Source: Siderastrea radians (taxonomy: Eukaryota; Cnidaria; Anthozoa; Scleractinia; Rhizangiidae). From it: DNA of 64,000 nt. The stretch covers positions 23,201 through 87,200 of the forward strand of contig CAXHKT010000190.1 of assembly GCA_964017195.1 (NCBI GenBank), in the 5' to 3' direction. The notes under the pieces were generated by a model that saw only the letters and a program-made list of their open reading frames with translations, did not search any database and had not been told where the DNA came from. Of the stretch, positions 1-12,101 are shown in pieces (position 1 is the first letter of the stretch; every line of letters starts with the position of its first letter). The position numbers were made by a program, and so were the translations under genes.

Positions 1-88
1 TACTAGAAAACTAAAATGTTTTCATTCTATGTTTCATTTCTTTCACGGTAAAGATGAACTCAATAAATTTGGCCTGCTTCCATTGTAT

Positions 89-245
89 GGGTCTTCATAG
101 CTCAGTTGGCAGAACACTGCAGAGCGAACGTTGAAGCCCCGAATATTTTTTTAAGGACTTAATTCGCAATTCCTTAAATTGCGATAACAACTACAGTGGT
201 CAAATCTTCATTTCGTTTTTATTTCGGCAGTTCACATCACTTTCA
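89..245 (+). repeat. degenerate tRNA-derived SINE
   Basis: A perfect pol III A-box-like string (TAGCTCAGTTGG) is followed by a decayed B-box region and then a tail (CGCAATTCCTTAAATTGCG, then an ACTACAGTGG...TCTTCATTTC stretch). The tail is a diverged form of the SINE tails near 42.0, 45.7 and 63.7 kb. The tRNA part no longer folds well, so this is a fossil SINE and not a tRNA gene. Confidence 0.55.
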
Positions 246-672
246 AAAAACATAACGTGTAAAAAAAAGCATACGATTCAAGCTTCGATAATGTCGGGCC
301 AAGATATCGGGCCGACAAATCGTAACGTCTAAACTGGCCTCAAGACTTTCCCTAGAAAGAAGCCACCAGATCTTAAATAGACTTTTCACTGGTTAGCCAT
401 GTTTACAGCACAATTTTGAGTCAGTTTTGGGTCCTGTTTCGTACAAAAGTTAGTTTCATCGCTTTCGTCGGATTCATTGTATGCCGTTTCAGATTATAAA
501 AAGCAAGGAAGTCCGTTCATCCGAGCTTATCTCTTGACTCATGTTACCCGGCGTTCAGTCACACGTACAGAAAATTAGTTACACGAAGTCTTGTTTCACT
601 CCCAAATGTCTAACAGCTCCCAAGCTGTCTTCGGGATTTATTTTTTTTAGACAAATAAGTGATCTTAATTTA
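246..672. other. non-coding spacer
   Basis: I see no gene, RNA or clear repeat here. Short open frames have no recognisable motif. The last three bases (TTA) are the left target-site copy of the next element. Confidence 0.5.
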
Positions 673-1468
673 GGGTGGATTCATTTGCAGCATACGCGTA
701 TACTTGTCGCATTCTTAACGCGTGCCCTGTTGTAAATAAACGTGGCGATAACCCCCAGAAAACTACCCTTGCGACACGCCTATTGTTTTTAGCATGAAAA
801 CATTTACGTTCAACGTCAGGATGAAAAGTAAGGAAAGCGTCAAAACTTCTATTTCTTGGGTGGTTTACTGGGCTTTGTATGCTATGGAGCGTGATACACC
901 ATAATAATTTAGTTAGTTGTGGTGGAAGTAGCAATAAGAATGTGGCAGGCACAGGTAGAGGGGAAGATAGAATAATGGTACAAAGCGAAGGTGACGATGG
1001 ACTTTCTTGCTATTTTGCCAAGGGAAAATATTCAACTGGTAGGTTCAATTGATCCTTCTTATTAACCTATGGTGCCAGCAAACGTATTAAGGTTATCTGC
1101 AACACCGTGATAATTAAAATGCTGGAAGGGTGAGAAATTCGACGACTGTTTATTTGCATCGCCTTCGGGATACGCGTATAGGGTATGCGATTACTCAATG
1201 GCGTGTCGATTTATCGCATTCAATGAAGATATATTTGCATTTTAGCCGCACGGGAAAATGCAATCCTTTCGCAAGTATTGGAGCAGGCATTTTCCTCCTT
1301 TGGGAAAAGTAATCAGAGTTGACAGCGCCAAAATAGCCAATGAGGTACGAGCGCACGCTGGAACGTGCCATTGATTTATCGCCTACACCATACGCATAAC
1401 CTAATGTGATGCAAACACACGGTTGTCGCATTTTTTGCTATACGCGTATGCTGCAAATGAATCCACCC
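673..1468. mobile_element. Harbinger-like MITE, TTA target duplication
   Basis: Terminal inverted repeats begin GGGTGGATTCATTTGCAGC and read through CATACGCGTAT. They are flanked on both sides by a direct TTA (670-672 and 1469-1471). GG-starting termini with a TTA duplication fit the PIF/Harbinger superfamily. The interior has further TACGCGTAT copies and no transposase frame, so it is non-autonomous. Confidence 0.75.
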
Positions 1469-1815
1469 TTATTATTTCTAATTTCCTTTCCAAGAAAAAT
1501 AAAATGATACTTGTTGTAATTTATCCAACTTTATTTGGTAAACATCATCACTATATGCACGAATTACGTGCCTGTTTTTTTTTTTTTTTGATCTGTTTAA
1601 TTTGGGTAGGCAAGTGGAGAAACTTTCAATAAACGATGGGCTGTGCTGACATTTGCCGGGGTTTCAGGAGTGAAAAATCAAATCGAATGTTTGAAGTCTA
1701 GATATTCATTACTATTAACATATGGAGTGGTCTAACCAAAACTGTACTCATTTGCATTCTCCTTTACGTCCTTTACATATGTTTTTAAAATGTTTTTGCA
1801 TAAAGTAGCACTCAC

Positions 1816-1894
1816 CAGAAACTTCATTAGAAGGTTCAGCGTCAGCCACTAAAACTGCGAATATCACGAATGGAAAAAGGTTTACCATCAACAT
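1816..1894 (-). CDS. signal-peptide first exon, copy A (secreted protein, partial)
   Basis: Read on the minus strand, ATG at 1894 opens a 79-nt exon encoding a hydrophobic leader (MLMVNLFPFVIFAVLVADA) then EPSNEVS. It ends at a consensus donor (CTG|GTGAGT at 1815). The pattern of Met, hydrophobic core, small residues and then a polar stretch is a typical secretion signal. An almost identical exon lies at 3502-3580, same strand and length, with related flanking DNA, so the two are tandem paralogues. Later exons would lie below 1816 but I cannot identify them. The protein family is unknown to me. Start and donor are well supported; the mature product is not visible. Confidence 0.6.
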
Positions 1895-3501
1895 GGTGTC
1901 AATTATGAAACTCGGTTTCAAAATGAAACGAACAAAAAAGTAGTTTGCTTATGATGACGGTGTACTTAAAATTACGTTTCCGCGCAGCCACCCTGGGAGT
2001 TTGGCTCATTGCTTTGGAATTTGCTTTTAGTCAAGAATATCACGTTCCTTCACGTTTTGTCTTCGTTTTAACTTAAAGCCTTAAATGGAGACTCGTTAAA
2101 GCGAATGAAATGCCAATAGACCACGAAACGAATTTTTTTTCAAGATGTATATTTCCGGCATTTTTTGAGGCAAAGAGGTTAAGATTTTTAATAAATAAAA
2201 ACAAATCTGTCTGCAATTTTGAAAGTAGACTGCGCAAAGAAAAAATAATCTCCCTTCATAATTAGTCATTTGTTCATAGCTTAGAAAAACGCCGTTAACG
2301 TAACATTTCAAAAATATCGCAAGTCCCTCCAAAAGAACAGTCATATAGTTTTGAAGTAAATTTGTGATCTCACTCAAATTAAAAAGCAGATTTTTATCTC
2401 CCCTGTGCCTAACAATTTTGGTGTTAATTATTTTTTTCAGCCTTATTAATTATTTGCATGTTGAAATCTCTCTGGCATCAATACGCTTTTTGCTCAGTAT
2501 GGTAAAAACTTATTAAATTGCCCAGTAGGGTATTATGTTCTCCCACAAGCCTTTTTTCCTTGTATGTTAAATCCCTTATATAATTACCGAATGCAAAATC
2601 CTTCAAGGGAGTAAAATGGAATTTTGAAGGAAAGTTTAAAGACATAACGAAGCTCTAGCTTCTAGCTGTTGGTTAACAGAATTATCGTCTTGTAGGCAAT
2701 TGGTGGTTTCTTTTTTTTTTTTTCAAACAAAAACGACGATTTTACTAGTAAATGGTTGATCATTTTTTTTTATTATTTGCTTAACATTAGGGTGTAGGAA
2801 AAGTGGAACAAAACTTGTATCAGTTAACATAATGGACTCTACGATCGACATCACTTTAGTCCCCTTCCAAACTTTTTACACAATCGTCAAAACGTGCTTT
2901 TCCCAAGACGGTAAGTCAAAACGTTTGCTCTGGTATAAAAGACCGATTAAAATAAGGAGTTACACAGCAAATTCCTCCCCCTAATTTTTATTTCGTACTT
3001 GTCTTGCGAAACTTTCACTGCAGTGAAACTTTGAAGTTGTTAATCTTGTCCAAAGACGCTTAATTGAGCAGTAGTAAATCGTTTATTGAAAACGCACTTG
3101 GCAGAGAACTTTCGTTAGCTACCTGTTTCGAGGAAAAACCGTTAACCCAAACTTTTTGTTTTCCTTTATAAATTGCGTTTACAGACAAACAATAGATGAG
3201 AAATTGCGAGAATTCAATTAGCTTTTCGGTCTTTTTTTTGTTGGAGGGATTTCCTCATTGAAATGATTCAAATATTCTGAGGCGCTTTAAGAAAATGAAA
3301 GGTGTTACTGATAATTTGTTAACCACCGCTGTTATGTTAAATAATTGACCTGGCGTTTACACTGCCTGTTGTCACCGTATACCTAACGGAACGTCTGTTT
3401 AAACCGGTACAGAGAAAATTGACTATCGTCTACATACGAGGAACTGTTCTCAGTTAGAATTTTCCTTTACGTTAGGTGCTTAACTTGCATGTAGCACTCA
3501 C
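1895..3501. other. spacer between the paired signal-peptide exons
   Basis: If copy B is a complete gene, its later exons should lie here on the minus strand, but I found none I could defend. A shared string around TTCTCCCACAAGC occurs at about 2540 and again at about 3733, upstream of copies A and B respectively. It supports duplication of a block larger than the exon. Confidence 0.4.
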
Positions 3502-3580
3502 CAGAAACTTCACTCGAAGGTCCAGCGTCAGCCAGTAAAACTGCGATAATCACGAAATGCAAAACGTTTACCATCAACAT
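3502..3580 (-). CDS. signal-peptide first exon, copy B (secreted protein, partial)
   Basis: Minus-strand ATG at 3580 begins a 79-nt exon encoding MLMVNVLHFVIIAVLLADA followed by GPSSEVS. It ends at the same donor context as copy A (CTG|GTGAGT). Differences between the copies are mostly conservative substitutions inside the leader, the hydrophobic core is kept, and no indel breaks the frame. That suggests both were or are coding. The first intron also aligns for some distance. Downstream exons and function are not recognised. Confidence 0.6.
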
Positions 3581-3633
3581 TGTGGTAGCTGTGAAGGTCG
3601 AGCGAAAACCGCAACAAGACAAACTTTACTTCG

Positions 3634-3639
3634 CTTATA
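3634..3639 (-). promoter_or_regulatory. candidate TATA box for signal-peptide copy B
   Basis: On the minus strand TATAAG lies about 55 bp upstream of the copy B start codon. The aligned position in copy A reads CATAAG, so only copy B keeps a good TATA-like element. No experimental support can be seen in sequence alone. Confidence 0.35.
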
Positions 3640-3792
3640 ACAATTAAAGTGTCAAATAACGAGCCAAATCAGTTTTAGGAGTCTTGCTCAATGTCCTGTC
3701 ATTTGCTTTTACAGGTGGGAAGGGTATCGTGTTCTCCCACAAGCTTTTTCTGTTCTAATTTAACTAAACATTTAATTCAAGTATAACCTGCG

Positions 3793-3864
3793 ATCAGGCT
3801 CTATTTTCGTTTCGCTCGGTGAAACATTCAGGCGGGAAGGGCAAAACGAAAAATAGAGCCTGAT
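3793..3864. repeat. short inverted repeat (hairpin)
   Basis: ATCAGGCTCTATTTTCGTTT is mirrored as its reverse complement ending at 3864, with one or two changes and a loop of about 30 bases. It resembles the core of a MITE. A related string (GCCTGATCGCAGGTTAATTC) occurs inverted near 7300. Confidence 0.5.
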
Positions 3865-4405
3865 ACAATCCTTGTATACGGAACGTCTGCCGCCCACTGT
3901 TTTGATTGATTGACATTCAACAAAACAGCCAATCAAAATTTGTTCTGCTTGCACGCTCCTCGGTATGCAAATTTCCCATAACGGCAGTCGCAAAAAGTCC
4001 TCAAATATGTCGGCAAAAATAAGAAAATCACAGGCTACGATAAATCTTGGCACTAGCGCTCAAATTTACAACTTGAAGGTACGCGCTCTGGTATTTTACA
4101 TAGTTGCTCTGTCTGAGCTGAAACTGAATGAAAAATCAGAACACGACGAGGTTGTCATGCACCAAAATATGCTGCATGTTTGAATCCTTTCTCATTTCAG
4201 GTGGTATCCGGAAATGTTCTCTGCGCATTTGTCACCGATTTTCTGCGCAAAAACCTTGGGAAATTAAGAGAAATGCCTTCAGTTTCACTCTTTAAAATAA
4301 AGATATCAATAAAACCGTTTATAAACAAACGAGTGTTTTGTAATTTAATTTAGTTCCAGAACTGATAAATATTTGAGATTACCAGCGAATTTCATCACTA
4401 AACTA

Positions 4406-4480
4406 CCCTGCGAGCAGAGGTCCTTCGATCTTCCAAGATAAGTCTTATCTAGGAAGATCGAAGGGCCTCTGCTCGCAGGG
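4406..4480. mobile_element. 75-bp palindromic mini-MITE, TA target duplication
   Basis: A nearly perfect palindrome runs from CCCTGCGAGCAGAGG to its mirror CCTCTGCTCGCAGGG and is flanked by TA on both sides. A related, less complete copy lies at 5637-5699. The element is all terminal repeat with almost no interior. Confidence 0.65.
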
Positions 4481-4483
4481 TAT

Positions 4484-4525
4484 TTGCCAACCGGCCATGG
4501 TAAATCGCTAATTTACCAATTGCAA
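4484..4525 (+). pseudogene. fragment of a RecQ-like helicase motif I
   Basis: The reading LPTGHGKSLIYQLQ matches the Walker A/motif I region of RecQ-type helicases (P-T-G-x-G-K-S-L-x-Y-Q-L). Homology ends after about 14 residues and no other helicase motif follows, so this is a relic. It directly abuts the palindromic mini-MITE. Confidence 0.4.
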
Positions 4526-5179
4526 CAAAAGAATCTGGGTTGCGGTTGCTTTCGGACCAAAAATTTTACTTCTGGTTTGAGGGCTTATTTTTATGGCGAA
4601 ATGGCGAAATGGCGAAATGACATTTATTTTGGTCAACGGCGAGACAAGCAAACGGCACGAGAAACAATTATTTGCCGACTGGCGGCCGGTAATTTTGAAG
4701 ACGAAACGGTCTCAGTAGAAAATATAATTTTTACCGCATGACAGCCGAGAAGTTAAAATACAAAACAAACTCGACACAAATGCGTTTTGTTGAATGAAAG
4801 CCGAGAATGTTGAGGACGGAAGAGACTGGACACGAAAATACTTCTGAATGACAGGGATAAAAAGAGGGACAAAATAAAATAAATATCTCGAGGACCAGGA
4901 TTTCTATGTGAGCTTTCCGTGACTCGCTAATTGGAAATCACTGGACTGTAACAACATGTTGACAGTCGACAAATCGCAGTTTCTTGATCAACAAAAATAT
5001 TTCGAGGCTGATAAGTTTTCAACCTGTGACATATATAAATTCGAACAGAATTATTCTCAGCCTTACGGTTTAATTAAAACTTTCCTCAAATCTCTTGTGT
5101 TATGACCGAAGTCAGAATAGTTTGTTGTGGACGCGGCTGTCATTCACTAAATTTGAGCGAGGCCGACAAGGCTCAGTTA

Positions 5180-5591
5180 GGGGCTGTTCACATGACACCA
5201 GAATGAGTTTCATTCCGGAATGAGTTTCGTTCCAGAATGAAGTTCGTACTGCATTCACATGACAAAATCGACCGACTCAGCCATCTTGAAAATGACCGCT
5301 TTATCCACCATCTTGAAAACGATACACATGCGCCACTCGCCACAGACTACGCGGTTTGCGTTTTCATCACGGAACGGAGTTCGTTTTCAGTTTACATGAT
5401 ACCAGAATGAACTGTCACACCAGAGCGAGAATTTCATTCGGATTGAAAACCGGAATGAACTCATTCCGGAATGACTTGTGTGGGGACGAAATTTCGTCTC
5501 GGTATCATGTAAACAGATACAGAGAAATATATGGGAATGGAATGAACTCGTTCTGGAATGAAAGTCATTCCGGTATCATGTGAACGGCCCC
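5180..5591. mobile_element. MITE with GGGGCTGTTCACATGA termini
   Basis: Terminal repeats GGGGCYGTTCACATGA are inverted at the two ends. The junctions read TTA-GGGG and CCCC-TAA, compatible with a TA duplication. The interior is rich in imperfect GGAATGA/TCATTCC repeats. Non-coding. Confidence 0.65.
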
Positions 5592-5636
5592 TAACATTTG
5601 AATTTAGCGCATGCTCAACAGGGAAAGTCGAGGCGG

Positions 5637-5699
5637 CTAGCAGAGGTCCCTTCCTCTTCCCGACTTATCTAGGAAGATCGAAGGGCCTCTGCTCGCAGG
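5637..5699. repeat. second copy of the GCGAGCAGAGG palindrome
   Basis: One arm reads AGCAGAGGTCCCTTC and the other CTAGGAAGATCGAAGGGCC then TCTGCTCGCAGG. Same family as 4406-4480 but one end is decayed. Confidence 0.5.
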
Positions 5700-5900
5700 T
5701 TATCACTAAACAGCACCGAATTTTAAAACGAAGAACATTTATTATAAACCTAGTCAGATCCTTTGATATCAATGTCAGAGATCAATAAAACGACATTAGT
5801 AGCACTGAATGAATACACTGAAAGTCTTTATTACTTTGGTAAAAATAAATACAGCATCTCGCTGAGTGCGGCTCTCGCTAAACATCAGTTTACCGTTATG

Positions 5901-6832
5901 TACCTGTCAATTTAAAGCCGGCGGGGGGGGAGGCAGGGCATGGGGTGGGGATTTGACGTTTTTCAAAAATTTGGCGTCAAATTCCCTGCCCACGGGCAAA
6001 CCATTCCAGTCAAATGCACAAATAATTCCCCACCCCGGGCGGCACATTGCTGTTAATTATTCCCAGGCTGGACGCAAGAAAGACGCAAGGAAAACAGGTC
6101 GAAATAGAACTCTATAGTTTTCACTTCTCAACGTTGCTGCATCTCCAAAGGTACGTGTTTAATAACCATTCCATCTACGTTTAATACGCTGTGTATATCG
6201 AATTACAAAATCAACAGAATCTTTAGGAAGCAATTCGTGTTTTCTGCAAAGGCTGCAGAAAGAATAACAACTAAAAAGACCCACATGACAGTCATTGCAG
6301 CTACTGGCCCGTACACTGATCGTTTGCATAGGCCACAAAATCGACTTGGGGTTTCTCTTTATCCCCGTTTACTTCGATACTGCAATGTCTAAAAACAATC
6401 GATATCAAATCAACACAAACACACAATTTAACTGTTTTATCTCCATATTTTCGATTAATTAATAATCGAAAAAATGGAGATGAAACAGTCAAATTCACAC
6501 ACCTTTCTCTGATTTCTCATCCCCAGAGCTACGCGGCTTGTTGCGATTTCACCGCTGACCAATAAGATCGCAGGCTCTGGTATGAGGACAGCCTTTATGA
6601 TTCAAGGACGTATAGCCCAGGCGTGATGCAGGAAAAGTAATTTCGGCCTCTTACTCTTTCATTCAAGTCGATGTTCAAATATCCCCACGTTGGCCGAAGA
6701 CAGAGTCAAATATCCCCTCCCCTGGGAAGACAATATCAGTCAAAAGACACACCCCAGGGCCAACACTAACAATCAAATCCCCACCCCATGCCCTGCCTCC
6801 CCCCCCCCCCCGCCGGCTTTAAATTGATAGGT
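5901..6832. mobile_element. inverted-repeat element with G-run termini
   Basis: The left end (ACCTGTCAATTTAAAGCCGG followed by a G run) is mirrored at the right end (C run, then CCGGCTTTAAATTGATAGGT). The G runs (about 8 G and 12 or more C) continue into shared GGCAGGGCATGGGGTGGGG. Inside, 6427-6492 is a hairpin around TTAATTAA with arms of about 28 bp. There is no coding sequence and the target duplication is unclear. Confidence 0.6.
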
Positions 6833-7407
6833 GCATTAAGTTTACCGAATTATCGGTTGACTTGTTGATCACTCTTGGCGAAAGATACTAGTCCCTCTGC
6901 TGTTCGTTTTGTTTCGTAAAACGCGGAAACAATCACTACTCTACTTATATTTTCAATACTAGCTGAAAGCCTTCAAATGAAAATTTCGAGACACGATGCG
7001 ATAAAACGGGATACGTACTTCACTGTTGCTCCGAGTGAGAGACAGCTTGCGTCAAACTGTACGCCATTCTCAGGAGAGAAAGAAATGATGACAATGCTCC
7101 TAAAACGACGAGAATATCTTTGAGCGACACGTTTACCTCGGCAGACTTGTTCCTTGGCGATGGCGGTCGGATCGAAAATTGTGAGCGAGTCTCGTAGACA
7201 ATTTACTTCCGCTGACAGCTCTATTGTTAAAGGGCCAATCAGATTGCGAGATTCCCGCGGCCAAAATTTCGCCGCCGTGCACGAGCTCTTAAAAATTCGG
7301 CCTGATCGCAGGTTAATTCAAGTAAAAAATCGATTTCAAAACTTCAAATGCAGGCATCCAGAGAGTTAGTAATTCCTAACTTCCTATCAACCAAAAATGG
7401 TTACTTA
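6833..7407. other. non-coding spacer
   Basis: No gene is supported. An open frame at 7154-7369 has no recognisable motif and overlaps a relic repeat near 7290 related to the 3793 hairpin region. Confidence 0.4.
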
Positions 7408-8090
7408 GGGTGCGTTTCTTTGGGAAAATTCAAATCCGGATTCTTGTATCCAAAAACGGATTTTGCGTTTCTTTACCTGAATCCGAAAATGGATTAATCA
7501 GGGATTAGTGATCTGAAGAATCCACACTCCGAGTAGATACATCAGATCAAATCTAAATCCGGATTTTTAGGATTCATGATCCGTGCGTTTCTTTGGGGGA
7601 CGGATCCGAAAACAGTACATCTGTCAAGCGGTCTTCCATACAAATTTACTGGTCTCGCCGTATTTTCTCTCGATCTTGCGTGACAAAACATTCGATCGTG
7701 AAAAAGAAAATTCAGGTGATTATTCCGTTCCATACATCTGAAAAGTTTTCTCCAAAAGTACAAACAGAAGCACTGACACGTCAGGATAACTTCATTTGTG
7801 TACCATTTCTGTAATTCAGGGACCAGATTTGGCTAATTGTGAACGCAAATAGCGAGTTCGCTTGAACTACTGCAGATACTGTCGTTGTTTATAAATTATA
7901 TTCCATTCTAGTTGAATTCTAGGGTAGTACGAGGTAAATATCGTTCTGATATATATATATTGCGTGCCTCCAGCCTGTCTTGTCATGACAAAATAATCCT
8001 TTTTCGGATTTTGCGTTTCTTTGGTGTCGAAGAATCCATATGATCTGGGATCACAAATCCGTTTTCGGATTCTCCCAAAGAAAAGCACCC
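7408..8090. mobile_element. Harbinger-like MITE, TTA target duplication
   Basis: Termini GGGTGCGTTTCTTTGGG are inverted at the right end (CCCAAAGAAAAGCACCC). Both ends are flanked by direct TTA (7405-7407 and 8091-8093). Subterminal repeats are variants of AAATCCGGATT and GCGTTTCTTT. No transposase frame. Confidence 0.75.
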
Positions 8091-8469
8091 TTAGAGTAAA
8101 CTTAATTTTAAAAACCCACTAATTAAGATAACAGGCTCCACATAAGTAAAAATATTTTCTCCCTGAGTTTTCCTACTGCATCAAACCTCTTATGTTTCTT
8201 TTGTTTTCTTTCGTTTAAAAGTTGTATCAAAGAATTTCATTGCTACCAGATGAACTAAGTTATTTTAACTTCATTCTTCAGTGATGTTGCTCCAATATTC
8301 ACCTTCATAACCCACAGCTTAATTTTCGCGCGCGTTGATTGCACGCAACACATCACGTGGTACAAAATCGGACGGCGGGTTTCAGGCGATACCCGTCGTC
8401 CGAATTGACATCGTCCGATTTTCTTGACTAGAGAAAAACAAGCAAGGAAGAAACTTTTTGAGGCTTTAA

Positions 8470-9605
8470 GAGGCATTAAGTGTAAAAACCGACCGGTCAA
8501 TTTTCGATGAAAAACAGGTTTCTTCATTTTCTGTGCAGAAGTACAACATTGTAAGTAAAGTACAAAAATTGCAGTTGTTTGGCTTCATTTGATTTTCTAC
8601 CTGTTTTAGGCCGATAGTTCCGATGCGACCTCTGAACAAGGAAATCCTTCGTCCGGAGCCCCGATTTTAACACTAAACTCGAGATAGCATAAAACAACAC
8701 AGAGTTAACAAAAGCAGCTTATATTTATTCCATACCTTAAATAGGCCTTGTTTATTATTTTCAGTGCTGAAATAACTTGTTCTGTCTTGTAGGAATTTTG
8801 NNNNNNNNNNNNNNNNNNNNNNNNNNNNNNNNNNNNNNNNNNNNNNNNNNNNNNNNNNNNNNNNNNNNNNNNNNNNNNNNNNNNNNNNNNNNNNNNNNNN
8901 NNNNNNNNNNNNNNNNNNNNNNNNNNNNNNNNNNNNNNNNNNNNNNNNNNNNNNNNNNNNNNNNNNNNNNNNNNNNNNNNNNNNNNNNNNNNNNNNNNNN
9001 TTAGAATTTTTTTAGTACACCAACCTAAAGGCATTACGAACGCCATTGTTAAGGTGCCTCCATTAAAATCAAGATTTCTTAAAAGTGGGACCTGACCTAC
9101 AGCTCATTCTCTGATCAGACAATAGATCAAGGTCTGGTCTAAAAGTGACTGTAATAAAATTTGTCGGCACTCATCATATGGTTCTGGAAAAACCTAAACA
9201 CAATTAACAAAAACTGCAACATTCACAACATCACTTAGTATGACTCGGTCAATTCAAAGACTTTGATTTCCCTACATTACAACTTAAAGCATTTTGACCC
9301 TTTGGCGTATTCAAAAATAGACCATAGAACAGTTTTCAAGCAAAACTGGATCAATTTTACCTGAATTACCGCGGAATTATTCCTAGCTTTTCGAAGTTCA
9401 CATCGATAAGCGGTAACGGTCAGTTTGTTGTCACGCAATACTGTACATGTGGTCCAGCAGCATACGGATTTAATACCGCTTAAAAAGGCCAAACGTTCAT
9501 TGACATGGAGTCATGGAAGAGATAAAAACAATAACCTGTTCTTCATCAGCTTTTTTTCCAGATTGCTGCGTTCAGTAAGTGAGGTCCAAGATGATTGCTG
9601 TATAT
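8470..9605 (+). repeat. left long terminal inverted repeat, outer piece
   Basis: Matches the reverse complement of about 22050-22967 almost throughout, for example CCGATAGTTCCGATGCGACC and GTGGGACCTGACCTAC. Divergence is a few percent plus small indels. It contains the 200-base gap at 8801-9000; the right terminus is continuous here and shows that little is probably missing. Confidence 0.8.
8801..9000. other. assembly gap (run of N)
   Basis: 200 N. By comparison with the mirror copy around 22620-22650, the sequence on the two sides is nearly contiguous (TAGGAATTTTG / TTAGAATTTTT). The gap length is therefore probably a placeholder and the assembler likely stalled on the inverted repeat. Confidence 0.9.
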
Positions 9606-10836
9606 CACAGGTAACCAAAGCGTAATATGAGAGTTTGTATGGAGCTGAAATTCGATCGAAAATAATCGGCGGTTTTCCGCCGAAAATACATAAAATCGAA
9701 ATAAAGTTTAAAAATCTTACCTGTTGTGTGATTGCTGTGTTTTTATCGTTTTTCCGAGCTTCCGGAGGCCGTTTTGGGCGATTTTCTGCTTAACGGTCGA
9801 CGCGACGGCATATCACGTGCTAAAGAGAGCTAAGGGTAGGAAAACGGGAATTCAAAATTGCCAACCGACACTCGAGGTCCCGATCAAAATACCCGCTAAA
9901 AATCGATTCAATCTAAAGTCAGCGCTTAAAACCACAACACATTTCAAAAAGGATAAATCTCCTACCTTTCTATGTGATTCAATCGTCAATTAGTTTATCT
10001 CTCGAAGGACAGCCCTGCATTAAAAACGAACTAACTTTTCGAAATCGCCGCCATCACAGGCTTGTAAGGAAAAGAGGGTCAAAACTAACGGTCAAGCCTG
10101 GGACAAAGCGCCAAATTTCGCTCCACCGGGGGACGACTTGAGTGACTTCTATGTCGCCAAATGCCAAACTCACCCTCTCTCCGGTAAGTCAAGTTTTATA
10201 CCTGAATGCGACCCGCGCGCGATTTCCCGCCGAAATTTGAGCGGTACAACACTTGATTTACCGGAGAGGGGGTGAGTTTGGCATTTGGCGATACAGAAGT
10301 CACTCATGTCGTCCCCCGGTGGAGCGAAATTTGGCGCTTTGTCCCAGGCTTGACCGTTAGTTTTGACCCTCTTTTCCTTACAAGCCTGTGATGGCGGCGA
10401 TTTCGAAAAGTTAGTTCGTTTTTTATGCAGGGCTGTACTTCGAGAGATAAACTAATTGACGATTGAATCACATAGAAAGGTAGGAGATTTATCTTTTTTG
10501 AAATGTGTTGTGGTTTTAAAGCGCTGACTTTAGATTGAATCGATTTTTAGCGGGTATCGGGACCTCGAGTGTCGGTTGGCAATTTTGAATTCCCGTTTTC
10601 CTACCTTTAGCTCTCTTTAGTACGTGAAATGCCGTCGCATCGACCGTTAAGCAGAAAATCGCCCAAAACGGCCTCCGGAAGCTCGGAAGAGCGATAAAAA
10701 CACAGCAAACACACAACAGGTAAGATTTTTAAAACTTTATTTCGATTTTAATGTATTTTCGGTGGAAAACCGCCGATTATTTTCGATCGAATTTCAGCTC
10801 CATACAAACTCTCATATTACGCTTTGGTTACCTGTG
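9606..10836. mobile_element. fold-back element (large palindrome) inside the left terminus
   Basis: CACAGGTAACCAAAGCG at 9606 is mirrored by CGCTTTGGTTACCTGTG ending at 10836. The two arms stay complementary for roughly 550 bp to a short unpaired centre near 10200-10260. Both arms contain the same open frame (about 9724-9990 on + and 10516-10716 on -), which is a by-product of the symmetry. The mirror terminus at about 22030 lacks it, so it inserted after the host transposon. A GTA may be the target duplication. Confidence 0.75.
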
Positions 10837-12101
10837 GTACTCCTCGAGTGTTGATGGTTGTTTCGACACTTAAAGCAAAACAACAAACGCTATTCTTCCC
10901 TCAGTGGCTGTTACAACGGTCTAAAAAACAAGAAAACAATTCTAACAATACAAACAGTTAAGTACTTTGAACAAATTGGCCACTTTACCTTCCTACAATC
11001 GGCCAAAATCCCTCATGTGCAACGACTGTTTCAAGTAAGTGAGCGAGTAATGTTATGTATAGACCGCTGACCACACATTATTAGGGCGCGCTTTGGGTTG
11101 GGAGTGGGCACATTTACCATTAATGAATTTCAGGGGACATTTTATATCTTAAAGGGGAAGGGGGAAACAGGATTATTTTGGTAAGCCCCAGCCCCCTTTT
11201 GATAAACGAATTTGCATCAGCGGGATAGTATCCTGCGAGAGCTTGCTCGCAGGCTAGCGGAATGGCCACCATTTTTTTTTTTGGAAAGACCATCTGTCTA
11301 TCAAACTGCTTTATTCAAGTAATGTAGAAACTCCATCATTGCCCATAGCTTTGTTTACTTGTTTTTCACGTGACCATCCCCTTTGAAGCCACGCTTTGTG
11401 GCATGCCCCTCCCTACCCACTACCTAAATCACCTGACCAAGAAAAGGCTTATCTTCTTGTCCGAGTAGCAGTTCTTCCTTGGTTTTTCTCTTAGGCTTTA
11501 CCACAAATCCAAAGAAACAAGAGTTTCCCTCAGATAGGATGAAGTAGGGCGTTTATACAGTGGACACATCAGTTAGAGCTGCGAAAGAATCGGAATAAGG
11601 ATCTGAATTTTGACCCTTCGGAGCCATGGGGTACAATCTTTTACCTAGTAGAATCTGCAATTCAAAGGTACTAACGAAGGCAATGTATTATTATTAGCTG
11701 GTCATTAATGGTGGTACCGATTGAAGGCAGTCAACAAACTGCACTGTTCTTAGTCTTTTCCACTCTCTGAGATAGCAGGGAAAGTGTACAAGGAAACGAG
11801 CACGAAAAACACGCATCTGTGAGCCTGGAACAGGAATGCCTTACCAAGCAAACTGAAAATAGCGCTTAATCGCAGGTTTCTTTACGTTTTCACCCCGTGG
11901 CATTCGGCACAAGACTAAATAAGGGAGCTACTAAGCTGGAACTGACAAAGCAGGAACATTGAAGGAGATTTGACTAGGTTAGGAGAACGAACTAATGAGA
12001 ATTGAAACCTAAAGGTAATGATGTCAAGTTTCCACAACTTAAAATTCGCCTGGCGAATGACAATTCTGAAACAAAAATAGCTGTTCTATTACCTAGCTTA
12101 A

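Noticed and set aside
8705..9046. Open frames spanning the N gap
   Set aside because: Most of the frame is N; the mirror terminus shows non-coding sequence here.
9724..10716. Pair of similar proteins in opposite orientation
   Set aside because: They are the two arms of one palindrome, with no conserved motif beyond the symmetry.
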